A stretch of 64,000 nucleotides of DNA from Micromonospora chalcea (GCF_002926165.1 NZ_MAGP01000093.1:120320-184319); one strand, 5' to 3'. Counted from the stretch's first letter, positions 8,692-17,640 are shown. Notes: generated from the sequence alone by a model not told the origin. Numbers and translations: made by a program.

Positions 8692-9249
8692 CCCGTCACC
8701 TCCTCGTGGGATGCGCGGCCGGGCCTCTCCCGGCTCCGACTACGCACCCCGGTTGATGGGTGCAGGGACCGTTCGCGCGCCGGAGAGGCGCCGGTCCTGC
8801 ACTTGCTGGTGCCTGACAAGCCAACGAAAGGTGGACCGGTGTCGGGAACGGTCGGGATTGGATCTACGACACTGCGTTGACATGCTCGGTCAACTGATCA
8901 GGAGGGTCCTACTCCTGGAAGTCGAAAGCGCCTGCGGCGAGACGCTTCAGGGTTGGCCGCCGTGCCGATCGGCACGTTGAGCGACGGGCAGAATGTCGGA
9001 GGATTGTCGGAATCCGCCGACCCTCTTACCGACAACCCCAGTGACGGGATCCCCTGAAATCCGTCACGATCCGACCAGCAACGCGCACGCTGCTTGTCGT
9101 CATCCGGGGACGAGGGCGCGGGAACATCAAGGGCCATTCGCTGGCGGCCGGAGCGCATAGGCTACCGGCAGGCTGTTGAGTTCCAGCTCGATTGAGGAGC
9201 AGCGTCGCTTGCTGCCGACATTCGCGACCGCCGAGGAGAAGGGTGCCAG
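8692..9249. other. Divergent intergenic region, 558 bases
   Basis: This region separates the minus-strand lanthipeptide block from the plus-strand XRE/creatininase operon and must hold both promoters. A GTTGAC...GTCAAC inverted repeat (6-bp arms, 7-bp spacer) lies at 8876-8894. A TAGGCT element at about 9158-9163 could be a -10 box for the XRE gene. No convincing coding sequence was seen on either strand. Nothing identifies a dedicated lanthipeptide regulator site. Confidence 0.5.
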
Positions 9250-10491
9250 GTGCCGATGAGCGACGTAGACGGTTGGCGGACGCTGGGCGTCCGGCTAGCG
9301 CAGCTTCGACGCGCCGCCGGCTACAACCAGCACTCTTTCGCACCCCTGACTGGCTACGCCCGCAGCACGATCGCGAACGTCGAGACCGGCCGGCAGAGGG
9401 CGCCGCGTGAGTTCTGGCAGCGCTGCGATGAGCTCCTTGGGGCAGCCGGCTCACTGCTCAGCCTCTATGACCAGGCGATGCGCCAACAGCAGGCTCTGCC
9501 CCCCATGCCTGAGGAAGCGGAGCTTGAAGCCGTCGACACGCATGCTGCGGCCACCGCGGTGGCAAGGACGTCGACGAGTCCTGTTGACCCCGCCATCGTG
9601 CCGCACTGGATGAGCATGCTCCGCATCCTCGCCGCTTCCCACGACGCGTTCGGCCCACGTCGGCTCCACGACGTCGTTCGGGGTGAGCTGAACATCATCC
9701 GAAGACATCGCGCCGGCGCAGCCGGGCAAACCCTGCGGGAGCTACTGCGGGTCGAGTCGCGGTGGGCGGAGTTCGCCAGCTGGACCGCCGACAACCTCGG
9801 CGACAGCCAGGATGCGGCGTACTGGTTGCGGCAGTCACTATCGATGGCCCGAGAAGCGGCTGACGGCAGGATGGCGACCTACGTCCTCATGCGGCAGGCG
9901 CAGCGCGCTGTCGAGAGAGGGGACAGCGCCCAAGCTATCGCCCTCGCCGAGTTCGCCGATGCCAGGAAGGAGCCGACAGCTCGTGATCGGGCGCTGTGCG
10001 CCGTCCGAACCGCCCAGGCCGCCGCGCTCGCTGGACAACGAGCGCGCTGCCAATCCGCGCTGCAGAAGGCGCATTCACTGGTAGGAGCTGCCGAAGGCCT
10101 CGACGACCCAGACACCATCGGCCTGCACTGCACCCGCACCTATGTGCTGGCGTACGAAGGGCAATGCCATCTGATACTGGGCCAGGCGAAGCAGTCCATC
10201 GCTGTTCTTGAAGCTGTGCTGAGGGCCTGGCCATCCGCGTACCGGCAGGACGAGGCGCTCGCCCGCGCCTGGCTCGCAACCGGCTACGCGAACCTCGGTC
10301 GAGTGGATGAAGCTGCTGACCAGGGCGAGAAGGCGCTCACTATCGCACTCGACGCCGGATCTGTCCGTCTGATCAAGGCGCTGAGTCTTGTGGAGCACGA
10401 GCTCGGGTCTCGACGAGTGACGGATGAGGCGCAGCGTTTCCGCGACCGACTTGCCCTTGCGGATCAAGTAGTCGGCAGAATGGGCCAGTGA
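9250..10491 (+). CDS. XRE-family helix-turn-helix regulator with TPR-like C-terminal region
   Basis: A protein of 413 residues (GTG at 9250; ATG at 9256 is an alternative with the same upstream GAGGAGAAGG region). Residues ~10-65 form an XRE-type HTH: LGVRLAQLRRAAGYNQHSFA, then GYARSTIANVETGRQ. The rest is helical repeat sequence, AYWLRQSLSMAREAADGR and LARAWLATGYANLGRVDEA, like TPR units of actinobacterial HTH-TPR regulators. Such proteins often respond to peptides or small ligands. The gene overlaps the downstream creatininase gene as GTGA, so the two are one operon. It may also act on the divergent lanthipeptide block, but no operator is proven. Confidence 0.85.
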   Translation: MPMSDVDGWRTLGVRLAQLRRAAGYNQHSFAPLTGYARSTIANVETGRQRAPREFWQRCDELLGAAGSLLSLYDQAMRQQQALPPMPEEAELEAVDTHAAATAVARTSTSPVDPAIVPHWMSMLRILAASHDAFGPRRLHDVVRGELNIIRRHRAGAAGQTLRELLRVESRWAEFASWTADNLGDSQDAAYWLRQSLSMAREAADGRMATYVLMRQAQRAVERGDSAQAIALAEFADARKEPTARDRALCAVRTAQAAALAGQRARCQSALQKAHSLVGAAEGLDDPDTIGLHCTRTYVLAYEGQCHLILGQAKQSIAVLEAVLRAWPSAYRQDEALARAWLATGYANLGRVDEAADQGEKALTIALDAGSVRLIKALSLVEHELGSRRVTDEAQRFRDRLALADQVVGRMGQ

Positions 10492-11192
10492 ACCTATGGA
10501 CCACAGCAACGACCACGGAGGCCGGCCGCCACGCCGCATCAGTAGCCGTTCTACCGGTCGGCAGCTTTGAGCAGCATGGTTCCCACCTTCCGCTGGCCAC
10601 CGACACGATCGTCGCCAGCGCGATCGCCGCAGCCGTGGCTGATCGCTACGACCTGCTGCTACTCCCACCGATCACGATCTCCTGCTCACACGAGCACGCC
10701 GCCTGGCCCGGAACAGTGAGCATCTCCGCACGTACCCTAGACGCGATCATCACCGATGTGAGGGAGTCGCTTCAGCGCTCGGGCGTGGAGCGCCTCGTGA
10801 TCGTGAACGGTCACGGCGGGAACTACGTGCTCTCGAACATCGTGCAGCAGGCCAACGTCGCCGGACCTCAGCTCGCGCTATTTCCGAATCGGACAGCCTG
10901 GGAGACTGCATGCCAGGATGCTGGCATCGTGAGCAGCCTGCATGACGACATGCACGCCGGGGAGATTGAGACCTCGATTCTGCTTCACGTGGCGCCGGAG
11001 ACTGTGCGCGACGGCTACGAGCTGGGCGATCACGTCGCCGAGCATCCGCACTTGCTCACGCTTGGGATGGGCGCTTACACCGAGTCCGGGGTGATCGGAC
11101 GTCCCTCACTCGCAGCGAGTGGCAAGGGGCAGCGGATCGTTGAAAGCCTGAGCGCTAGCTTCCGGAACACATTGGACTTGTTAAGGTCGTAA
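10488..11192 (+). CDS. Creatininase-family amidohydrolase
   Basis: A protein of 234 residues starting at GTG 10488, overlapping the stop of the XRE gene. Metal-binding motifs of the creatininase family are present: VGSFEQHGSHLPLATD with Glu and His ligands, VNGHGGN, and HAGEIETS near residue 165. Family members include creatininase, formamide hydrolases of riboflavin/F420 synthesis and the mycofactocin peptidase MftE, which cleaves a RiPP precursor. Length is close to MftE-type members. No other mycofactocin gene is visible. The substrate is unknown; an amide or peptide-bond hydrolase controlled by the coupled regulator is the safest reading. Confidence 0.86.
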   Translation: MNLWTTATTTEAGRHAASVAVLPVGSFEQHGSHLPLATDTIVASAIAAAVADRYDLLLLPPITISCSHEHAAWPGTVSISARTLDAIITDVRESLQRSGVERLVIVNGHGGNYVLSNIVQQANVAGPQLALFPNRTAWETACQDAGIVSSLHDDMHAGEIETSILLHVAPETVRDGYELGDHVAEHPHLLTLGMGAYTESGVIGRPSLAASGKGQRIVESLSASFRNTLDLLRS

Positions 11193-11231
11193 TACCTGCA
11201 TCTGGTAGGAACAGAACTCGACGAGGTGACC

Positions 11232-11565
11232 GATTCAGCCCCGCGTGCGCGGGGACCGTCACTCCGGGCGCTGCCACCGGTCGCTGCTGTTCGGACCACC
11301 CCCGCGTGCGCGGGAAGCAGGCCAGGGGCGTTGCCCTGCCACATGAGAATGTCGGGATCACCCCCGCGGGCGCGGGGAGCAGGTCGGCAACGCCCGCGAC
11401 GCCAAGTCTGAGCTGGGATCACCCCCGCGGGCGCGGAGAGCAGCTGAGGGACCGGCCGCGCGGCCGGGTCGCTTGGGGGTCACCCCCGCGTGCGCGGGGA
11501 GCAGGGAAAGATCCGGATCCACTGGTTGATCGGGACCGGATCACCCCCGCGTGCGCGGGGAGCAG
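11232..11565 (-). CRISPR. Type I-E style CRISPR array, 6 repeats and 5 spacers, no cas genes nearby
   Basis: Repeats of 28 bp lie at 11232-11259 (degenerate), 11293-11320, 11355-11382, 11416-11443, 11477-11504 and 11538-11565. Spacers are 33, 34, 33, 33 and 33 bp. On the plus strand the core is ACCCCCGCGTGCGCGGGGAG; the reverse complement has the CTGCTCCCCGCGC...GGGG hairpin form of actinobacterial I-E repeats. The most diverged repeat is at the low-coordinate end, and the flank at the high-coordinate end is AT-rich, so the leader is probably on the right and transcription runs leftward. Repeats 3 and 4 carry GCGGGCGCGG in place of GCGTGCGCGG. No cas gene lies in the window, so the array is orphan or acts with a distant locus. 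Confidence 0.93.
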
Positions 11566-11680
11566 ACTACTTTACCTGCGACGCTAGAGATCAACTTCTT
11601 GGATTTCATTCGCAACGTCTCGCAAGATCGCCCCCTCTTGGCAGTAGCTGGCGCGGCCAGCTAACGCCTCGGCTGCAGTC
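11566..11680 (-). promoter_or_regulatory. Probable CRISPR leader
   Basis: The ~115 bases next to the intact last repeat are much richer in A/T than the surroundings (for example gatcaacttcttggatttca). They lack an open frame with coding character. This fits a leader with promoter activity directed leftward into the array. The exact end is arbitrary. Confidence 0.55.
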
Positions 11681-12306
11681 TAGTTCCTGAAGCTCGGACT
11701 CGAGCTTGGGCAGTTGAAAGGCTGGCGAGGGTTGGCTGCGGGTAGAAGCAATGCCGTGTCTTCCGCGATCGAGCGAGCATCCTTTTCTAGGGTTCTCGCA
11801 GAAGGTGCGGCCGGCGACACGGCCGCGGACGCGTTGTCAGGACCCGTTCTTGACCGGATGGCGTAACGGACGCAGTAACGAATGGACGCTCGCCACCGCA
11901 AAGTAGCTGAAATGAGCCGGCAGCGAATGCCAGAAGAGAGCAGCGTTCTGTCTGCATTAGCGGATGTATCAGCTGGTTCTGACATGGTGTGACGGAATTG
12001 TTGTCAAATGGTCGCTGTCCGCCCGGTCCTTCGGGAGGCACCCACGCGCGACAAACACATGCTCACCCGATCCTCACAGCGGTGAAGTTCTTTAGACGAT
12101 CAGCAGGCGGCCAAGCTTCGCCAAACAACCTGACCCGCCCGTAGCTGATCGCGGTGACGGACAACGTCAACCAGGCCAAGGGTGATCAGGACCCGTCGAC
12201 GTGGCACGGTGTACTACAGCTAGATGTGGATCACCGTCAAGTACAGCTGGGGCCTGACCCTGCAGTCCTGAGAGAAGTCCGCCCTGCAGGGCATGCTCAG
12301 GCTGGC
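11681..12306. other. Non-coding or decayed region between CRISPR leader and membrane-protein gene
   Basis: About 625 bases without a gene I can support. A minus-strand open frame of 101 codons (11680-11985) has ordinary, not GC-biased, third positions and no recognisable product. The perfect palindrome GCCCTGCAGGGC at 12281-12292, nested between CCTGAG/CTCAGG arms, lies just after the stop of the minus-strand gene ending at 12307 and may be its terminator. Base composition is lower in GC than in neighbouring genes, as expected for acquired or decayed DNA. Confidence 0.5.
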
Positions 12307-12798
12307 TTAGACAGCGGCGACCGTGAGCAGGACCCCGGTCACGAGCACGAAGGTCGGAAGCAGATACCAGAACCGTTGCGTTGTCCCAATCACCCGGCGG
12401 GTTCGCCGGTACAGCCGGCCGGCTTGGTGGTGCTCGTCGGCCTGCTCGAGCAACGCCGCGATGGTCACTGGCCCCTCTTTAAGGAACTCCTGGTCGAGCT
12501 GGTCGCGGAATCGCAGAGCCCGCCGCCGGTTGCGCTCGAACAGCTCGGTGTACGACGCCGCGAACGCCAGGCCGAGGAGGCCGGCTAAGCCGACCGCCAC
12601 GCAGAGCGGCAGCTCAGAGCGACCCACCGTGCCGTCGTTCGCGATCACCGCGACCAGCACCGACGCCACCACTATCATGAAGTTCACTACGTTCGAGCGG
12701 AGCACCTCGGCGTGCCGTGCGTGTGTCCTGGTGTCGGTGTACATCCCCCAGATGAGGTCCTTCCGGGCCTTGGCGAAATCGGTCAGATCCTCAGCCAC
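12307..12798 (-). CDS. Small membrane protein with three predicted helices, divergent from STAND gene
   Basis: A protein of 163 residues. A charged N-terminus (DLIWGMYTDTRTHARHAE) leads into TM1 (NFMIVVASVLVAVIAN) and TM2 (LPLCVAVGLAGLLGLAFAA). A cytoplasmic Arg/Glu-rich helix (ERNRRRALRFRDQLDQEFL) follows, with a last TM at the C-terminus (FWYLLPTFVLVTGVLLTVA). The pattern resembles the two-helix SLATT-like membrane modules of bacterial conflict systems but I cannot assign it firmly. It is divergent from the kinase-like/STAND protein with 98 bases between them, so shared control is likely. It could be a membrane effector or partner of that protein. Confidence 0.7.
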   Translation of the reverse strand: MAEDLTDFAKARKDLIWGMYTDTRTHARHAEVLRSNVVNFMIVVASVLVAVIANDGTVGRSELPLCVAVGLAGLLGLAFAASYTELFERNRRRALRFRDQLDQEFLKEGPVTIAALLEQADEHHQAGRLYRRTRRVIGTTQRFWYLLPTFVLVTGVLLTVAAV

Positions 12799-12896
12799 GC
12801 CACTCGCCCACCCGCCGGCAACTTACCGATTCAGTTGATCGCGACGACGACATACATTGACAATAGTGCGCGCTGGCCAGTTGGCAGGGGGTTGAG

Positions 12897-15800
12897 ATGG
12901 GGGAACTCTTGAACCCGAGACACTGGCAATCCGGCTTGGACGGCCATCACGAAGTGCTGACAGCGCTTGCTCGCTGGATGGAGAGCGTTAACTTCGACCT
13001 CGAGATCCTCCACTGGTTCGACGACGGGCGCAGCGATCGCCCCGTCGCCCTCGTCCTGCGAACCGGTAGGGGCCACCCGGAGCAACTGGTGCTGAAATTC
13101 TGCGAGCCCGGCGCCCGCACCGCCGCACTCAGCGAGGCGTGGGAAGAGTCGCCGGGCTACCGGCGTCACCTGGCAAAAGTCGATCAGGTTGTCATCCCGG
13201 TTGGCGAATGGACCGCGGTCTTCCTGAGCGTCGCTGGCGACGATCAGGACGAATTTCAGCCGCTGAGCCGGTTTCGTCGAGACCCATCCTTGCCCGCCTG
13301 CCTCCGCAGGATCGCCTCATCGGTCGTCAGAGATTGGAATCCGCACCGAACGTCCCACGGGCAACGCACTGTCGGCGAGGTGCTCCAGCCCATCGTGCGG
13401 CGTCACATCGGGGCTGCGGAGACGTGGGCTCGCGGCAAGGGCCTGTCGGTCGCCGGCGACTCACCATTCGCGTTGGTGACCGGAGCGGATGCTGGACGGC
13501 CCATTCCCGGCGCCATGCTGGGACGGGCACATGGGGATCTGAGCGCCCGCAACATCTTCGTGCAGCGCGGAAGGAAGCTCAGAGCCGGCTCGTATGTTCT
13601 GATCGATTACGATCACTTCAGCCGGGAAATGCTCCTGGCGTTCGACCCCATGCACCTTGTTGTCGCGCTTGCCCTGGACGACTTTGACCGCGTGGCGCCA
13701 GAGATTCGCACCGACTGGATACGGGCGATCGTCAATCCCGATATTGGCGACGTCGAACCCGAGGCGCGCGCCATCCGCAAGATCGCCCGCCAGGTGCAGG
13801 CCGGTGTTCTCGAAGCCTTCCCGGAGCGGGGCCTGTCGAGCCTGTGGCGTCAGCAATTGCTCCTCGGCCTGGTGGGCGCCGGCCTGATGCACGTCGGCCG
13901 GGAGCTGCGCGCCACGTCACCGGACGAAGCCCGGCGATGGTGCTACGACCTCGCGGCCGCCGCGGCGGAGGCTGCCCGACGCAAGCTGCCAGCCGTCCAG
14001 TCCGAGCAATCGCGCCCTCCGCCCGCGGCGGCCCGGCGGGACAACCGGCGTAGACACGGCACGACCATCATCAACCGGGAGTCCGAACGCGTGGCGCTGC
14101 ATCACCGGCTGACCGAGGGACCCTTCGGTGCGGTGGTGATCAGCGGCCTCGCAGGCATCGGGAAGTCCGAGGTGCTCCATGCCGTCCTCGACGACATGCA
14201 GGGTGCCGGGGCTGCCGGCCCCGCACACGTGTATCGCCAGGTCGTGGACGCGGCGACTCGGCTCGACTTGAAGAGCTTCATGGACGGTTTGGAAGGCCGC
14301 GAGGCCCCGCCCACCGAACGGGGCCATTCCTCGTTGGCGCGCCTGGAGCGGGTGCTCGACGAGCTGGGCGGCCGGCGCGTCATCGTCGCGCTGGATGCTG
14401 CCCACAATTTGCTGGCGGAAGGCACCCACGAGCTCGCCGACGCGGACCTAGACGAGGCCCTCGAACTGCTAACGAACGAGCGGGGCCATCAGGTCTCGGT
14501 GGTGCTAGCCTTCCGCGGGCACCCAGCCTCGTCGACTGGCGGCACGTGGCCGGGACGTCACGCACCGATCCCAGTGCCTGAACTCAAACCCGACGAGTTC
14601 TTCAAGTTTCTGGGCGGTATCGATCGCGACGGAGCGCTCCGGCTCGGTGACCTCGACGACAAATTCCGCGAGAAGCTGCACGGGCACCTGCAAGGAAACC
14701 CGCGCAGCGGCGAGCTCGTCCACGCGCTCGTGGCCGACGCCGACCGCCCCATGGGCCTGCGTGACCTGGCGACGCTGCTCTTCCAGCAGTCGCCCGCGCA
14801 GGTGCCGCACCAGCTTATCCGTCTGCTGGTCGAACGCCTCGGCGAGCTCCGCGGCGGTGTGCTTCAGGCGCTGGCCGCGTTCGACACCCCGATCCCCGAG
14901 TCGGCCGTGGTTTCGGCTCTCTCTCCCAAACACCGAGCGGAGGACATTCGGGCGGCGCTCGACGTGCTGAATCTGCGTCGGGTGATCTACCGCAACGACG
15001 ACGGCGATTACCACCTACCCGGCGTCAGTGGAACTACCTTCCTCGACTTGGTACCGATGAGCAACGCCGCCCGGGTCGAGGTGCTGTCGGCCGCAGCCCG
15101 CGCGCTGACTGAGCTTCCGGCACGGCCGGTGACCGCCGTCCGCGACCTCCGGCTGCGGCTGGCGCAGATCAACGCGCTGCTCAATGCCCGGCAGATGACT
15201 GATGCGTATCGGGTCATTGAAGAGATCGACATGGAGTACCTGTTCGACTGGAACTGCCGCAAGCTGGTGCTGCGCCAACGCCGGAGGCTGCGGGGAAAGC
15301 TTGGCGACCATCACCGCGAGATGACGAATGAGGAAGCGCTCGCCGATATCGCACTCACAATAGGCGATCTTCCGGCGGCGACGGACTCGTTCGCGCGGGC
15401 CCTGGCAAAGGCCCGGGCCCTGGGCGGGGCCGCAGACGCTCAGCGGATCCAATTCAACCAGGCCGGCGCGTACCTGGAGGCCGGCAAGACGCAGCGGGCC
15501 CGTGCGCGGTACCGACTGGTTCGCGATGACCGGGACGGGGTCGGTGACCTGTCCCTGTGTATGGGCGCCCTGATCGGCCTGGCTGACTGCAACCGGAGGC
15601 ACGGACACTTCGGCGCCGCGATCCGCGACGCCGAGCAGGCGCTCAGTCTGCTTGAACTGCCCGCCTATCCACGCCACCGAGCGGCCGCCGCGTTCACGGA
15701 CTTGGAGCGGGTGTTCACCTTGCTGCGACTCACCCGGTGGCACATCGAGCAGAACGACCTCGACCGGGCGCGGGACCGTCTGCGCGAGGCGGACTCCGCT

Positions 15801-16412
15801 GCAGCTCGCCGCGCGCCGGAATGGCTGCTGGCCGCAAGGCGCGATGCCCTCGCCGATCTGCGCCTCGCCGAGGACGAAACGGGTGAGGCGATCCGTCTGG
15901 CCGAAGAGGCCGTCGCGCTGGCCCGCGCCAAACTCGACGAGGTAGTGCTGCTTCAGGCACGTACCACGTTGAGCGTTGCCCACCTGCGCCATGGCGATCC
16001 GGGGGAGGCCCGCCGGGAGATAGAGCGCGCCCATCGACTCCGTCGGCGTGACCGCCCAGGCCGCTCGCTGCTAGTCCTGGCCGTGCTGGCACTGACCACC
16101 GCACAGACCGGCGACCCCGGCGCCGCGACCGGGCACTTCCGCCAACTCGCTGACGAGGCGGAGCACCGGCTCCTTGCCGACCGCCTCGATTTCGCTGCCC
16201 GAGACATGCTCGGGTTCGGTCTCTGCGGCCAGGCACTGACCGGCGACGCCAAAGTGGGCGACGCTGCCGCGCACTTCGGCACAGCGCGCCGGCAGGTACG
16301 CGACGCGCCTGGTCTGGTCGCCCGACTGCGTTTCCTGTTGCAACAGCTGGACCGGTGTGGGAACCCCCAGGGCCGGTTGCAGCCGGCCCTCGAGGCGCTT
16401 GCCCAGATCTAG
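12897..16412 (+). CDS. Kinase-like (APH fold, TCAD9-like) - STAND NTPase - TPR protein
   Basis: A protein of 1171 residues. Residues ~1-360 resemble an aminoglycoside-phosphotransferase/kinase fold: VLKF (Lys67), AHGDLSARNIF (His212, Asp214, Asn219) and VLIDYDHF (Asp237/Asp239), so the phosphotransfer residues appear intact. A basic linker precedes a STAND-type NTPase with Walker A GLAGIGKS (417-424) and Walker B RVIVALDAAHN (ending about 500-503). The last ~400 residues are helical repeats like TPRs. The order effector-NTPase-repeat is the scheme of STAND signalling and defence proteins; the N-terminal part resembles the ternary-complex-associated domain TCAD9 as I remember it. Start ATG 12897 has AGGGGG upstream. 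It lies near a CRISPR array and integrase remains. A defence or stress-signalling role is inference. Confidence 0.75.
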   Translation: MGELLNPRHWQSGLDGHHEVLTALARWMESVNFDLEILHWFDDGRSDRPVALVLRTGRGHPEQLVLKFCEPGARTAALSEAWEESPGYRRHLAKVDQVVIPVGEWTAVFLSVAGDDQDEFQPLSRFRRDPSLPACLRRIASSVVRDWNPHRTSHGQRTVGEVLQPIVRRHIGAAETWARGKGLSVAGDSPFALVTGADAGRPIPGAMLGRAHGDLSARNIFVQRGRKLRAGSYVLIDYDHFSREMLLAFDPMHLVVALALDDFDRVAPEIRTDWIRAIVNPDIGDVEPEARAIRKIARQVQAGVLEAFPERGLSSLWRQQLLLGLVGAGLMHVGRELRATSPDEARRWCYDLAAAAAEAARRKLPAVQSEQSRPPPAAARRDNRRRHGTTIINRESERVALHHRLTEGPFGAVVISGLAGIGKSEVLHAVLDDMQGAGAAGPAHVYRQVVDAATRLDLKSFMDGLEGREAPPTERGHSSLARLERVLDELGGRRVIVALDAAHNLLAEGTHELADADLDEALELLTNERGHQVSVVLAFRGHPASSTGGTWPGRHAPIPVPELKPDEFFKFLGGIDRDGALRLGDLDDKFREKLHGHLQGNPRSGELVHALVADADRPMGLRDLATLLFQQSPAQVPHQLIRLLVERLGELRGGVLQALAAFDTPIPESAVVSALSPKHRAEDIRAALDVLNLRRVIYRNDDGDYHLPGVSGTTFLDLVPMSNAARVEVLSAAARALTELPARPVTAVRDLRLRLAQINALLNARQMTDAYRVIEEIDMEYLFDWNCRKLVLRQRRRLRGKLGDHHREMTNEEALADIALTIGDLPAATDSFARALAKARALGGAADAQRIQFNQAGAYLEAGKTQRARARYRLVRDDRDGVGDLSLCMGALIGLADCNRRHGHFGAAIRDAEQALSLLELPAYPRHRAAAAFTDLERVFTLLRLTRWHIEQNDLDRARDRLREADSAAARRAPEWLLAARRDALADLRLAEDETGEAIRLAEEAVALARAKLDEVVLLQARTTLSVAHLRHGDPGEARREIERAHRLRRRDRPGRSLLVLAVLALTTAQTGDPGAATGHFRQLADEAEHRLLADRLDFAARDMLGFGLCGQALTGDAKVGDAAAHFGTARRQVRDAPGLVARLRFLLQQLDRCGNPQGRLQPALEALAQI

Positions 16413-16421
16413 GCCCAGACC

Positions 16422-17015
16422 TCAGACGAGCCCCGACTGGCGGGCACGGAGCACCGCTTCCAGGCGCGTCTGGACGCCCATCTCCTGATAGAGCGCGCGT
16501 AGCATCCGATACATCGCGCGCTCCGAGTAGCCCAGGCGATCGGCCAGTTCAGCGACCGTCCCGCCCGCCGCCAGATGATGCAGCCACATCACGCGGTCCA
16601 TCGCGGTGGGCGCCACGTCCGGCGGCACAGTCGTCGCAAGCAGCGCCAGAACGTCCGGCGGCAGAACGGACTGCCCGTCGATCGTCGCCTCCACCGTACG
16701 CCGTAGGAACTCACCAGACACCGTGCGGGGCAGCACAGATCGGGCTCCAGCCCGTACCGCCCGGGCTCCCGCGACGACGGTGGCGTCATCCAGTAGCGCG
16801 ATCACCGTGGTGGTGGGCGTCGCGGACAGGCTCCGAAGAAGATCCCAGTCCGACTCGTCTTGAATCGACAGGAGCACGCAGGAGTCGCGCCGACGCGACA
16901 CCCAGCGCGCCACATTGGCGGGCGTGTCCACCGCGTGACCGGCGGCCGTCAGTACCGTCGTGACGCCGTGCCGAAACATCGGCAGCGAATCGACGACGGC
17001 GACGCGGACGGCCAC
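16422..17015 (-). CDS. LuxR/NarL-type regulator with degenerate receiver domain
   Basis: A protein of 197 residues. Residues 1-~115 look like a response-regulator receiver (AVRVAVVDSLPMFRHGVTTV, then strands and helices). However, the strand that should end with the phospho-acceptor Asp reads SCVLLSIQDE, with Ser where Asp is expected. Normal two-component phosphorylation is therefore unlikely. The C-terminus is a LuxR-type HTH (TVAELADRLGYSERAMYRML) followed by a recognition-type tail. It converges with the STAND gene (9 bases apart) and is divergent from the small protein at 17188. It may regulate this accessory block. Confidence 0.8.
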   Translation of the reverse strand: MAVRVAVVDSLPMFRHGVTTVLTAAGHAVDTPANVARWVSRRRDSCVLLSIQDESDWDLLRSLSATPTTTVIALLDDATVVAGARAVRAGARSVLPRTVSGEFLRRTVEATIDGQSVLPPDVLALLATTVPPDVAPTAMDRVMWLHHLAAGGTVAELADRLGYSERAMYRMLRALYQEMGVQTRLEAVLRARQSGLV

Positions 17016-17187
17016 GCGAGCGGTCCCCTTCCCACAGCCGGTGCCCGGGCGGTGTCATCTTGCAACGATCATCGACTGCAGAGAAGTGGCGTGGCAGGAC
17101 TCTGCCAGGTGATTCGTCATGGACCTGCACCGCGCGGCGTTCGTAGCGTCGTTTCAGGGACCGTCGGGACCTGAGGAGGGTACGCGA

Positions 17188-17454
17188 ATGACCTACGACG
17201 ACGACCCTCGCCGACGCGTCACCTACCCGAGTTGGAGCATGGACCAGCCCGCCCCGCCGCCGGTGAAGCAGAACCCGCCGCCGCGAAGGCGGAGGCGTCC
17301 AGCGGTCAGCCGCACGCAGCACGATCTCATTCTCAGGCTGGCGCGGCAGCATCCGGGCTGGACGGCCCGCGACATTCACCTCTGGATCCGCCACGAGGTC
17401 GGCCGTAACGACGTTTCGCTAAAAGTGATCAAGCTAGTGCTCAGCAAGGGATGA
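17188..17454 (+). CDS. Small basic/helical hypothetical protein
   Basis: A protein of 88 residues from ATG 17188, chosen for the perfect GAGGAGGG site eight bases upstream; the frame is open further upstream but without a site. The N-terminal half is Pro/Arg rich with a PPPRRRRRP stretch. The C-terminal half (TQHDLILRLARQHPGWTARD, then IHLWIRHEVGR) looks like a compact three-helix, possibly winged-helix-like module. I do not recognise a family. It is divergent from the LuxR-type gene with 172 bases between. A small DNA- or RNA-binding accessory protein is possible. Confidence 0.6.
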   Translation: MTYDDDPRRRVTYPSWSMDQPAPPPVKQNPPPRRRRRPAVSRTQHDLILRLARQHPGWTARDIHLWIRHEVGRNDVSLKVIKLVLSKG

Positions 17455-17640
17455 GGGTGCGGGCCGGCGGAGGTACCGCATCCAGCAGCATCCCCTGAGA
17501 ACGCGGGAGCCACGAGTAGGTGGGAGCGTGTGAGGCCGCCAGGCGCCGGTGCCAGCGGACGGGATTCTTGGGCGCACGTGAGCGGGCGTAGCTGAGGTAA
17601 GCGACTTCGCTACCTGGACCGCCCGGACGTTAGTGCCTCG

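Noticed and set aside
8876..8894. TTGACA at 8877 as a -35 box for a plus-strand promoter
   Set aside because: The position 17 bases downstream reads AGGAGG, not a -10 box; the sequence is better explained as part of an inverted repeat.
10488..11192. Creatininase-family gene as evidence of a mycofactocin cluster
   Set aside because: No mycofactocin precursor, radical SAM or glycosyltransferase gene is in the window; the family is broad.
11680..11985. Minus-strand 101-codon frame next to the CRISPR leader
   Set aside because: Codon third positions are not GC-biased, there is no clear ribosome-binding site, and no family is recognisable.
12154..12588. Plus-strand 144-codon frame
   Set aside because: It is antisense to the convincing membrane-protein gene and reads as low-complexity shadow.
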